From positions 1 through 52,438 of the IMG/VR virus record IMGVR_UViG_3300010054_000044: 52,438 bases of DNA; one strand, 5' to 3'. The stretch is from a virus. Of the stretch, positions 1-9,500 are shown piece after piece. The notes under the pieces were generated by a model. That model was not told where the DNA came from. It worked only from the letters and a program-made list of their open reading frames with translations, and did no database searches. The position numbers and the translations under genes were made by a program. The first letter of the stretch is position 1; each line of letters starts with the position of its first letter.

Positions 1-266
1 GCGGGAGTTCGGCGGGGCGTGTCGGCTGACTAGCGGCGGGATCGGTGGCGCTCGCTACAGCGCGGCGGCCCATATCGGTTAGGTGCCCAGCAGAATGAAA
101 GGCTAGAAAGAAGGTCAGGAGGGGAACCGACTTTTCACCATGAAACTGGAAATCTATCCAGTATGACTACCTGAGAATAGCTCTCAAAAAAATGGTTAGA
201 AAAAGTGGTTAGAATGCAAAAAAATCAAAGCCCGCAAGTCGTTGACTCTACGGGCTTTTTTAATAA
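1..266. other. Host chromosome flank left of attL
   Basis: This is bacterial DNA outside the prophage. A plus-strand reading frame open from base 2 closes at the TAG at 80-82 and could be the last codons of a truncated host gene, but I do not recognise it. From about 83 to 220 I see no supported gene. The stretch ends in the hairpin that was probably the original terminator of the tRNA-Ser gene. Confidence 0.5.
221..262 (-). terminator. Original terminator of the tRNA-Ser gene, now displaced
   Basis: AAAGCCCG at 227-234 pairs with CGGGCTTT at 251-258, with T-rich tracts on both sides, so it could work in both directions. It lies just beyond the 3' end of the tRNA fragment in attL. Before integration it would have sat directly downstream of tRNA-Ser on the minus strand; the prophage now separates the two by 52 kb. 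Confidence 0.6.
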
Positions 267-328
267 TGGCGGAGGGACAGGGATTCGAACCCTGGATAGG
301 CTATTAACCTATGCCGGTTTTCAAGACC
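267..328 (-). repeat. attL: attL: 62-bp duplicate of the tRNA-Ser 3' part
   Basis: These 62 bases are identical to 52316-52377. In tRNA orientation they cover the anticodon-arm 3' side, variable arm, T arm, acceptor 3' strand and encoded CCA. Homology stops at 328/329, so this copy cannot make a tRNA. It is the displaced host 3' end left when phage attP rebuilt the gene at the other end. The two copies define the prophage borders. Confidence 0.95.
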
Positions 329-379
329 AGAAAACCAGCCGAAATTTCTCCCAATAAAACAGTAGCTTAGAATACAGCA

Positions 380-401
380 GTATAACAGAAAGCGGTTATA
401 C
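380..401. promoter_or_regulatory. Candidate integrase arm-type sites, left end
   Basis: GTATAAC at 380-386 and GTTATAC at 395-401 form an inverted repeat about 50 bp inside attL. The same pair occurs at 52218-52247 beside attR, and the string GCAGTATAAC is shared by both ends. Phage tyrosine recombinases bind short arm sites flanking the core, so this pair is a plausible candidate. No binding data can be inferred from the sequence. Confidence 0.45.
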
Positions 402-541
402 TCGTGTGTTTTAGCTCTGTTCCCACCTAAATCTAAAGCCTTTCTGTTCCCCTATCTTACCACCTTGAGCCTGCCCTACTAACCACAATACAACGCGTGC
501 GACATGCTGGAAGCGGCGTTAATGGCGTTGCATTGTCGAGC

Positions 542-709
542 TTAGTGGCAGTGACGCGTGCCTGCTTTCGTATCCCGGTGGCAACCACTGCCATCAGTAC
601 GGCCACCATGCTCCACTACGTCACCGCTGCTAATAGCGGTGGCAGCCGTTACGTTTCCTGCACCTAGCAACATGCCAGCCAGCATTAGAGCTACCAGTAC
701 CTTTTTCAT
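542..709 (-). CDS. Small secreted His/Cys-tailed protein
   Basis: A 55-residue protein begins with Met-Lys-Lys and a hydrophobic stretch (about residues 4-23) typical of a signal peptide. The mature part ends in a Gly/His/Cys-rich tail, GCHRDTKAGTRHCH, resembling the HCH-ending tail of short exported proteins found in many proteobacteria, whose role is unknown. The ATG at 709 is preferred because GAGGAAG lies upstream; an in-frame ATG at 760 would add residues ahead of the signal peptide. It is the first gene inside attL and probably a lysogen-expressed cargo gene. The adjacent nuclease points the opposite way, so the two diverge. A metal- or heme-related role for the tail is only a guess. 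Confidence 0.6.
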   Translation of the reverse strand: MKKVLVALMLAGMLLGAGNVTAATAISSGDVVEHGGRTDGSGCHRDTKAGTRHCH

Positions 710-875
710 TATCGCTTCCTCATTTACGCTGGCCCATCGCCAGCCAAAAGAGATTAGCACTGTCCCTACTCAAGCAAAGCTGACTTTAGTCAAAAGCCTA
801 CTTAATTTTTATCAGCAGGTCGCATCAATTGCGAAATTTTATTAGTCTTCCCTCTCACTTGCAGGGATGACCCAA

Positions 876-1760
876 ATGAAACAGCTTTCCTACTTTAGTG
901 CCCTTCTAGTTGCCCTACTGCTGCCTGGCCAATCAGTCGCCGATGTGCCTTCTTCTTTCAATGCGGCAAAGCGCATCGCTGAAGAGCAGATTTACTATGA
1001 TCAGGACACGTCTTTTTACTGCGGCTGCCAGTTCGACTTTGAGGCTGGGCCCAACCTGGAAGCCTGCGGTTACGAGATTAGAAAGCAGCCTCGAAGAGCA
1101 AGCCGTATCGAGTGGGAGCATGTAATGCCAGCTTACGACTTTGGCCGGCAACGGCAGTGCTGGAAAGATGACGGTCGGGATAACTGCCGCCGGACAGATG
1201 AAGTATTCAGGCGCGCAGAGGCGGATCTACACAACTTGGTACCGGCAATTGGCGAGGTCAACGGTGACCGGTCAAACATGCGGTTCGGCATGGTCAACAC
1301 GCCTGTTCACGAATACGGTGCTTGTGATGTGACTGTCTCATTTGAAGAGCGCACCTTTCAGCCGCCACCCCACCGGCGTGGCGACATAGCGCGCACCTAC
1401 TGGTACATGCGGGACACCTACGGCATTGAGATCAGCCGACAGCAACAGCAGCTTTTCACGGCCTGGGCTAACCAAGACCCAGTCGATGAATGGGAGCTAG
1501 AGCGAAACCGACGCATCGCAGCTGTGCAGGGGAACGCTAATCCATACGTCGGTGAGGTCGCTATACAAGAGCCCGAATCAGCAACATCTACTCCGGCAAT
1601 CCCTCAGCGCTCAGCAAGCACTGAATTTAGCTGTTCAACTCGCAAAACATGCGGCGCGATGTCCTCTTGTGAAGAGGCAATATTTCACCTGAATCAATGT
1701 GGAAACGGCCGCCTAGACGGCGATGGCGATGGCGTTCCTTGCGAATCAATTTGCCGGTAA
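876..1760 (+). CDS. Secreted endonuclease I (EndA/NucM-type) with Excalibur domain
   Basis: A 294-residue protein with an N-terminal signal peptide (about residues 1-22, ending near SVADVP). The nuclease core has the family signatures EWEHVMPA and DLHNLVPAIGEVNGDRSN, with the catalytic His in EHV and the Asn of the second motif. The last 40 residues carry DGDGDGVPCE, a calcium-binding Excalibur motif. Family members are periplasmic or extracellular non-specific nucleases. The ATG at 876 is chosen over 867 because AGGG is eight bases upstream. It lies in the cargo zone beside attL, transcribed away from the late genes, so it is probably a host-benefit or competitor-DNA-degrading gene rather than a virion gene. 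Confidence 0.9.
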   Translation: MKQLSYFSALLVALLLPGQSVADVPSSFNAAKRIAEEQIYYDQDTSFYCGCQFDFEAGPNLEACGYEIRKQPRRASRIEWEHVMPAYDFGRQRQCWKDDGRDNCRRTDEVFRRAEADLHNLVPAIGEVNGDRSNMRFGMVNTPVHEYGACDVTVSFEERTFQPPPHRRGDIARTYWYMRDTYGIEISRQQQQLFTAWANQDPVDEWELERNRRIAAVQGNANPYVGEVAIQEPESATSTPAIPQRSASTEFSCSTRKTCGAMSSCEEAIFHLNQCGNGRLDGDGDGVPCESICR

Positions 1761-1971
1761 TCCCAAAGCCCCCATTGGCGGTTTGTTAGGCATTTCGGTT
1801 ACAAGGCAAACGTTAAACTGGTATTTGAATTCAGCATGTACCGCCTAGATAAGCGCTTCTATGCCCCAACGTATCAGCATTGATAGAAAAAGGGACAATT
1901 TCAAGAGCTAATCAGCCTTTTACAATCCGCTCGCTATGTCAGCATCGCTTAATTATTCTGTGGAAAATAAT

Positions 1972-2871
1972 ATGACAATTAATATTGCCCTAGCCACCTC
2001 GGAAGCAATTGTTTTGGGTTGTGATAGCCTCTCGAGTATGGCGGAACCAGTTTTCAAGGCCCGTGATGTGGAGCTCGTCATAGATGACAATGGGCGCCCA
2101 GTTCAAGATGAGCATGGCAACTTCGTCTTTAAAGGCATGGCATCGACGGCTGTAACCACAGTATTCGGCGGAGTTAGAAAGATGTTCTGCTTAAGTGAGC
2201 ATACAACTCAGGTTGCTGCTGTGACTGCGGGCCTAGCTATCCTTGAAAACATGACCATAGCTGAACACGCCAATAAATTTCGTCGAGAGAGTGGTAACAA
2301 TCTAACCACGGTGGAAGAGGTCGCAGGCGCTTTTCTCCAATACGTCAGAAATAAGTGGGAAATTACAGTTGGGTATATTGATTCACCAAACGAACAGTCA
2401 TTCGATGAGTACCCGAATGTAGAGTTTCTAATTGCTGGCTTTGAACCCAACGGTGAAGGATGTGTCTACAGGGTCGATGTGTTGAAAAATAGCATGGATC
2501 TGCAGTACGATGGCCAGCCCGGGATTGCATGGGCAGGACAAGCAAATTTTGTCCACAGGCTTCTCATCGGAGCAGACGGCTCTCTTGAGCATGATCTGGT
2601 TCATAACCGAGGAGTTGATCCCAATGTTTTTAATGAAGCTTTGCGAGTTAGTAAAACAAATATAGATTTTGCGAATCTTCCAACGCAATACGCTATCGAT
2701 TTTGTAGAGATGTTGGTCAATACTCAGTCAGGCATGCAGCGCTTTGAGCCAGGGATTGCTACAGTTGGCGGAAGAACCCACATCGGAGTCCTGAGACGAG
2801 GTGAAGAATTCACCATGCTCAATGAGCCACAGCTCATCCACAAACACACGGGATTCAATCATGATGATTAA
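1972..2871 (+). CDS. Proteasome-like Ntn hydrolase
   Basis: From the ATG at 1972 the protein is 299 residues. Removal of the initiator Met would expose a Thr. Numbering that Thr as 1, Asp17 falls in the VLGCDS strand exactly as in proteasome beta subunits and HslV. A Lys in GGVRKMFCL followed by VAAVTAG matches the Lys33 and Gly47 region of HslV, after an insertion of about 30 residues. This suggests a self-compartmentalising Thr protease fold, although it is longer than HslV or a beta subunit. No ATPase unfoldase is encoded nearby. An upstream ATG at 1936 lacks a Shine-Dalgarno and would bury the Thr. The stop overlaps the start of the next small gene. Substrate and activity are unknown. Confidence 0.7.
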   Translation: MTINIALATSEAIVLGCDSLSSMAEPVFKARDVELVIDDNGRPVQDEHGNFVFKGMASTAVTTVFGGVRKMFCLSEHTTQVAAVTAGLAILENMTIAEHANKFRRESGNNLTTVEEVAGAFLQYVRNKWEITVGYIDSPNEQSFDEYPNVEFLIAGFEPNGEGCVYRVDVLKNSMDLQYDGQPGIAWAGQANFVHRLLIGADGSLEHDLVHNRGVDPNVFNEALRVSKTNIDFANLPTQYAIDFVEMLVNTQSGMQRFEPGIATVGGRTHIGVLRRGEEFTMLNEPQLIHKHTGFNHDD

Positions 2872-3055
2872 CCTGTCGAATGCTAGCAGCTCTGTGTTTT
2901 CGAATACTTCCAGACCTCGAGATCCAAGCTTCTACCAAAGTTCTGGTTACGTTTCTACCTCGACGCAATTATCTGGAAAAGAGCGCCAACAGCCCTCAAG
3001 GCAAGAAACAGAAGCCGCTATGCGGGCTATGAAAAAAGCAGTGAGCAAGAAATAG
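2861..3055 (+). CDS. Small Ser-rich protein coupled to the Ntn hydrolase
   Basis: A 64-residue protein starts at tandem ATGs (2861 and 2864) inside the last codons of the proteasome-like gene, so the two are translationally coupled. The N-terminal half is rich in Ser, Asn and Thr; the C-terminal third is a charged helix ending MKKAVSKK. It does not end in the HbYX motif of proteasome activators. I do not recognise a family. Context makes it a candidate partner, inhibitor or substrate of the hydrolase. A terminator follows within 20 bases, closing a two-gene unit. Confidence 0.5.
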   Translation: MMINLSNASSSVFSNTSRPRDPSFYQSSGYVSTSTQLSGKERQQPSRQETEAAMRAMKKAVSKK

Positions 3056-3073
3056 CACATCGATACTATAGAC

Positions 3074-3098
3074 AAGGGCCGCTGATGCGGCCCTTTTG
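3074..3098 (+). terminator. Terminator of the hydrolase unit
   Basis: AAGGGCCGC (3074-3082) pairs with GCGGCCCTT (3087-3095) around a TGAT loop and is followed by a short T run. Confidence 0.85.
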
Positions 3099-3375
3099 CT
3101 GTCTAGCGCTAGCAGCAAGAAAAGGGTAGCTGGTTTTCAGCTAACCGCCTGAATATTGACGCGTTGCACCATTGATATGACATGCTGAAGTTTTGAGACA
3201 GCGCTTTCCAGGTGGTGCCGCAAGCTGGCGATCTCCAGGCTCCAGGCCTTAGGTTATGGCATCCCGCCTCCAGCTCTTACAGGCTGCCACAGTGCCTAAG
3301 AGTTACTCGCGTTCTCCGCCATGAAGCGTTAGCGTTAATGCTTGACCAAATTACTATTTAAGTGGAGCGCAGCCT
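3099..3375. other. Intergenic stretch without a supported gene
   Basis: About 280 bp between the hydrolase unit and the small membrane protein. I see no convincing reading frame, RNA gene or repeat. The last 30 bases hold the ribosome-binding region of the gene at 3376. Confidence 0.5.
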
Positions 3376-3597
3376 TTGGACACTGAAACGTTACTGGGCA
3401 CAGCCTTCATCCTGCCAATGCTTGGGCTGCTGATCATGATCGGTATGCCCAAACATTGGCAAAATGTGCAGGGCTGGCTAATGGTGAGCTACCTGGGGAT
3501 ACCTGGCGCACTGATCGTTATTGCCCTGCTGGTGAACGTCCCTGTTCTCCTGTTTGGTGCGCTGTTCCTGCTAGGGATAGCGGCGGTCAGCCGCTAG
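3376..3597 (+). CDS. Small two-helix membrane protein
   Basis: A 73-residue protein starts at TTG, with GTGGAG upstream. Two hydrophobic segments (about residues 8-23 and 36-68, the second long enough for a hairpin) are joined by a short polar loop with KHWQN. The end overlaps the 3' end of the convergent giant gene by four bases. No family is recognised. It may be a lysogenic-conversion or superinfection-exclusion protein, which is a guess from position only. Confidence 0.5.
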   Translation: MDTETLLGTAFILPMLGLLIMIGMPKHWQNVQGWLMVSYLGIPGALIVIALLVNVPVLLFGALFLLGIAAVSR

Positions 3598-6500
3598 CGC
3601 GCCCTCGCCTCCTGCACTTGCTCGCCTAGCGCCCGCTGAATCTGGTTTTTCACCGCGTTCAATCGGTCAATGCGCTGACGTTTCACTTCGCCATCAAGGT
3701 TGGAGCGGCGGATGATATCGATCTGCTGGTTGATCGTATTTAAGCGCCGCTGTGCGCGGTTGAGCGGTAGCCGTAACGCCAGCATGTCCCGCTTGTTGGT
3801 AGCTACCTCGGCCGCATCGGCCAAGCGCCCCATTTCTCTCAGCTCTTTAGCATCCGAATAGGCGCGGTTCGCTTCGCGCAGCCCCTCATAGAAGATCGTG
3901 CCGTACTTGGTGTAGCGGTCTTCATCGCCCAGGTTGCGATAGAAGCGGCGCACCGGTTGATATTCGTACCAGCGCTGTGCTGGGTTCTCTACGCCAGTCG
4001 CTGCCCGCCACGCAACATCAGCGCTGGACGCTACCCATGTTCCCACCTGCCCGAAGTACCCCCCAATCAAATGATCTACTTGCACCGGCGATAGCGCTAA
4101 CGGGTTTTTATCCGGGTCGCCAATCGCACCAACGGTGCTGTTCAACGCACCGGAGATCCACTCGGCGGCTTTGCTGGTGTTCGCCCGACGGCGCAATTCT
4201 GGCGACAAGCGCTCCATGCCCATGCCTTCAATCGGTCGCCCGGTAAAGGCGTCATAGTTGGCGTAGATATCGAGCGCGGGCTGCATCATCTGCGGTACCG
4301 GCGAGAAGCTAAAGGTGTCGGTCATCATGTGGCCCAGGCGCTGCGCAAATAGCTTGCCCGTAGCTTTATCGTCCACAAACTGCTCGGTCATGCGCTCGGC
4401 TAGCGTAGCCATGGCGCCGACTTCAAACGGCTTGGGAATAAAGAAGGCTTGATCGCCAAAGCGCATGAACCAGTAGGTGTCCTTCTGCCAGTCCTCTAGC
4501 TTCTGATACTCCTCGTCGTCCTGGTTGTGCAGGTAGAGCGCAATAGTGGCTAGCGTCACGGCGCCGGTTACGGTCCAGAAGCGGGCGGCTGCCTGCTTGT
4601 CGGTGACGTTCGCCTTGCCCTTGCCGAAGGCTTCGGCCAGTACGCTTGCCCCTGGCTTCATGCCGCTGCGGTAAATCTTATCCAAGCCCTGAATGCGGGC
4701 GTTGAGGAACGGCACGATATCGATCAGGATGCGCACGGCAGGCCATGCACCGTGGGCACTAAAGTCGATCAAGTCGCGAGACTCAAACGCAGCGCGCAAT
4801 GCCCCTTTGTCGCGGTTTTGCGAGTAGATGGCGGCGCGGTTGAGGTTTTCGGTGGCGTTGTTAACGTCATTCCACCATGTCCAGCCAGCGCGCAGCACGC
4901 TGGGCACCATTGAGGGGCCGTTTACCAGCTTGGCGTTACGCATATTGCGGGTTAGCTGGGCGCGTAGCTCGTCGGGGTTGTTGCCGTACAGGTGGCCGAA
5001 GTTGAACGATGCGCCGCTGGCCAGCATTTGCGCCCGGATGCGCTCATCTTTATAGCTGCGCCCGCCCTCGATCACGTTCTTAAAGGCGTTCTTGCTCACG
5101 TCGCTGGTGGCCGATGCCTGCAAGCTGTCGCGGATTAAGTTGGCAATCATGAACTGCGGCGTGGTGGTAGTCAGGTTGGTAAATACGCGCTTAAAGCCGC
5201 GCATCACCTTCATGGCCATGCTGTTCATGCCGGGGTGAGCCAGTGCCGTCAGTGCCGTGAATACCAGCGGGTCGTCAATCTCATAAAACGCTTTCTGGCC
5301 GTTTTCCATGACGAACGTGGAGCGCTTGGTGTCGCGGTTGCTTTCCGGTACGCGCTCGGCCATGCCAAGCTTCTTGGCGTTCTCAATCGCTTGCGCGGCC
5401 GCTTGGTTCTTCAAGCTAGCGTCCAGTAGATGATGGAAGTTCATCATCGTGTTTTGAAGCAGGTCGTTCAGGTTCTGGGTGCCGCCTTTGAGCCGCTTGT
5501 AGGCCTGCTGGCGTGATAGGCCGCTGGTGGCCATCATGCCGCTTACCTGCTGGTCATCTTCGGCAAGGCGATAAAACGGAACGTAGAACTCCTCGCCCCA
5601 CATTTCCCGCTGCTCGCTGGTAATGATGCCGCTCTGCTCGGCCACGGCTAGCACATCGTCGCGGTACTGCTGGAACTCGTCGAACACTTCCTTATAGAGC
5701 TGCTGGCGGCTCCGGCCATCTTCCGTTTGCCCACGGTTCCATGCCTGCATGGCGTTAATGTCGCCTACGTCGAACAGATTTTCGCGCCCATCTTGGGCAA
5801 GGCGTGCCGCACGGTTACCGGCAATCCAGCCCATGAAGCGCTCAATCTCGGCAGCGCTACCCAAGCGGCCAAGCACTTCACCTAGGCCTTTGGCATCGCC
5901 GTCCTGCATTTCAATAATGCGCTCTTGCCGGTTCAGCTTAATGCGGCCGTTGTGAAGCATGGCGTGCAGGGCGCCGTTCGCCGCATTGCTCATGCGTGCC
6001 AGCACCCAGCTTGAGCGCTGAATGTTCTCGCCCAGCGCCGTTTCACCGTAAAGGCGCTCGTCCATTTCTTTCAGTGCGGCGTAGCGGTCTACCATGCCCT
6101 GGCGAATCTTGAGGCCTGCGCGGTCGGCCTTCTCTTTAAACCAAGCCACTGCCCGCTGTGGCGGCGTGCGGCTGCCGATCTTCGCAGCGGCGGCGCGGTC
6201 GGCGTCGGTGAAGTCGCTAAACGCATCCTCGAAGTTGGCGCGCTGTTTGCTGCGCAAGGCGTAACGCTGATCGTCGTCACTCTGATTCTCCGCCTGCTGC
6301 TTCCGCAAATACTCGCGGCTTTGCTCACCTAGCGCCAAGGCGTCGGTATACGTCCACGCCACTGAGGGGAATAGCTGACGTAGCAGCTCGCGAATTTTCG
6401 CCACGGCGCGCTGCCAAGCCTTGGGGCGATGGCCTTTCTCCAGTAGGTGGGCCACCATTTCCTCGGCAATGGTAATGCGGTCTTTGCGGTTCTCCGGGTC

Positions 6501-9500
6501 AAGGAACGGATAATCGCGGCGCACCTCGCGCAAGGCGTCGCGGCCCTCTTTGCTGTTCGGCAGATTGCGGTAGAGGTTGAGCATTACGCGGTCGAGGTCT
6601 TCGCCCAATACGGCACGCATACCCTTGTGGCCTACGGCTTCGTGAACGGCGGTACGCACGCCCTCTTGTACGTCATCGACGTTATCCGCAATCACATAGA
6701 GCTGGTCGCCCACGAACAGGCCACGCACGTCGCGGGGGTTCACGCCTTGTAACGCCATCATCATGATGGATTGCGCGGGCAGCTCGGTGGCGGACTGGAT
6801 CACGGTTACGCCAGATAGCTCGGGCGAGCTGGCCAGCGCGTCGCGGATATCTTCTGCACGCGGCGCTGGACGCAGCGCCTCACTACCCGGATTGAGCGAG
6901 TAGAGCTGAACACCTCTGGCCGTTTCGCGATGTTCTAGCGTACCCATTAGCCGATCAAAGGCGGGGCCAATGCTCTTGATTTCCTGGTCGTTGGGATAAG
7001 GGCCCTCGGGGTCACTGGAAATGTTGACTAGGTAGTCGTTGCGGATGCCTTGAGCTTCCAGTTTGTCACGTGTGTAACGCTCAAACGCACGGGCTGCCAT
7101 TTCAACCGGTGTTCCGAAGTAAGCCTTTGAGCGTGGGGCATCAAACTCGCGAGAGCGCTTTTCAAAGCCGCTATCTTTTAGGGCTTGCCGCATTTCTCGC
7201 CAGCGCTCGGCCAGCTCTGCACGCGCAGGACCATCGGTCATAAGCTCGGTCTGCATGGCATCCGTGCCCTGGCCATGCGGAATGAAGTTGTCCAGCGCGT
7301 GGAACCACTCATGCGCCAAACTGCCCGCACCCTCGGTCTTGGTCAGGTTAATGACGACTTGGCCGGGTTCGTAGTGCGCAGCTGCAGAACGCTTCCCGCC
7401 TTTGCCGCGCGCTCCGAAAGCGAGGCCTAGCGTGCCGTCCAGTGACATAGCTTTAGGCGGCACGCCCAACATGGACGATAGATCCATCAGCGCATCGTAG
7501 GCGCGGTTTAAATCAGCTTGGCGGCGTTGGCCTTCGACGTAGTTACCAAACTGTACGCCACGGAAGCCAAAGGCTTCCTGAAAGTCGTCAGGCGTTACAT
7601 CGCCTTCTCGCAGCTCCACGCCTTCGCGGGGTGCGTTGGTATCGCGGCGCATACGCGGCCCTGCCCGCATGGCGTCGATCTGCTGCTGAATGGCATCACG
7701 GTTCTCGGCAACGTAGTCAGCCGCGGCCGATGGCGAGTCAAAGCCACCTTGGAGGCGAATGACTCGGCTCCCTGCTTTGAAGGCAATAAAGCGCTCGCCT
7801 GTGCTGCGGTCACGGTAAACGCTTACCGGCGTCAGCTTGCTCTTAGGCTTAGCGTTGTCGCCCTCGATAGCGCGGGAAAGCACATTCGCCGCCTTGTCCC
7901 GCATTTCGTCGAAGTCAGTGGCCCAAATACCGGTATCACGACCGCGCTCATCTTTCAGACGATAAAACGTCGTGTTAGGGCTCACCTTTTCGCCGTTGAA
8001 CATGGAGTAGCCAGACCTAGCATCGACATTCCACTTCGAAGCTTTGGCATAGAGGCTGGGCTTTAGGGGCGCAATGAGCTCAGCGGTGCGCAATGCGCCC
8101 TCTAGCTGCTTGTACTCCCGAGAGCGAACGCGGTCCATCATGTCATCGATGGAAAGAGAGCCGTCCAGAACACGGCGGGCAACGTCTTGGGCCATCGTGA
8201 GGCCTTTCATCCACTGCTGAAGACGAAAAGCTTTACGCGGCTTTGCGGGGATCTGTGCGCGCATGACTGCGACGAAGGCGGCGGCTCGCGGGTCAACGCC
8301 CTCCTCGATCAGCTTGGTGTAGTTGGGTGCGGGGAATGCCTCGCTAAGCGTTGTGGCATCGGTCACTTCACTGTTTAGGCCAGACAGCACTTGGTTGACC
8401 TGATCTTTCCGAGCGCCTGCAATCTTCTCGCCGAAGTCCTCAATGCGCTCGGCTTGAGGAGCGCTATCGGTTGCCTCCGTGTTTTCCACCTGGTTGGTTT
8501 CTGGCGGGGACTCGGTCAAGTCCTGCTGACCTCGTGCGGCAGCAACGTCGGCGGTGCGATTGCTGCCGGTTAGATTGAAGTCGACGGCTTCCCGGTCTGC
8601 CTGGGCGCGCTGTGCCTGCTCACGTTGCTGACTGGCCTCAGCTTCTTCGGCCTGCTGCTGGGCCTGCTCGCGCTCGGCAAGCTCTTGCTCGGTGTAGGTG
8701 CTGAGTAGCGGCTCGTCGTCTACTTCTTGGGCTTGCTGTTCTGCTGGAGGCCGCTGGGCAGGTTCAGCTTGTCCTTGCCTTTCAGCTCCTTGTTCGCGTC
8801 GTTGAGTGCCTGGCTGAACATCCCTTTCAGGTGGTCGTTGTTGGGTACGCTGATTTTGATTTTGCCCTTGGAAGCCTGCATCGAAAATGTCCTGGTTGGT
8901 GGTGTCGTCGGCGAATAGCGCGCCGTTGGCCTCGCCTTCTGCGCGGCTGCGTACTGCTCGACCAATATAGCCAAAGGCGGCAGTCATTGCCTGTCGGCTG
9001 CGCATGTTGTTGTTAATGGCAATGGCGAGTAGCGCGGTGGTTTCCGGCACCGGATCGCTAAAGGCGTCGGTTTGGCGGGTCAGCTCGCGCACGCTAATGC
9101 CGTCTTGGCGGGAGCGGCGCACCAAGCGCACGGCGTCGTTGATCGTGCCGATGGCGTCCAGCGCGTCACGGCTGCCGGTTTCACGCGCTACCGCTAAATC
9201 AGCGGCGGCGGCTTGCAGTCCGGCAGCGAGGTTACGCATGTTCTCGGCCTGCTCGGTGACCATCTCCACCATATCGGGGTCTTGGTACGCGGCAGCAAAG
9301 ACGGCGCGCTGCATGCGTTGGCCGAGCTCGGGTGTGGCTTGGCCGTCTCGCGTGGTGTAGCGGCTGGCCTCGTTGTTGCCTAAGCGTTGCACAAAACCGC
9401 GCTGAAAGCCTCGGTTCGTTGCGGCCAGCGGGTCGCCGCTTTCGTCGGGCTGCCATGCTTGCAGGTCGTCAGCGGTTAGGCTGTCGGCGTCGGATTGGGC

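Noticed and set aside
867-875. Upstream ATG of the secreted nuclease
   Set aside because: AGGG abuts this ATG, leaving no spacing; the ATG at 876 has proper spacing and a better signal peptide.
7518-8066. Long open frames opposite the giant polyvalent gene
   Set aside because: They are antisense to a clear, domain-bearing protein, lack ribosome sites and have compositions typical of the reverse strand of high-GC genes. The same holds for many such frames at 3977-11517.
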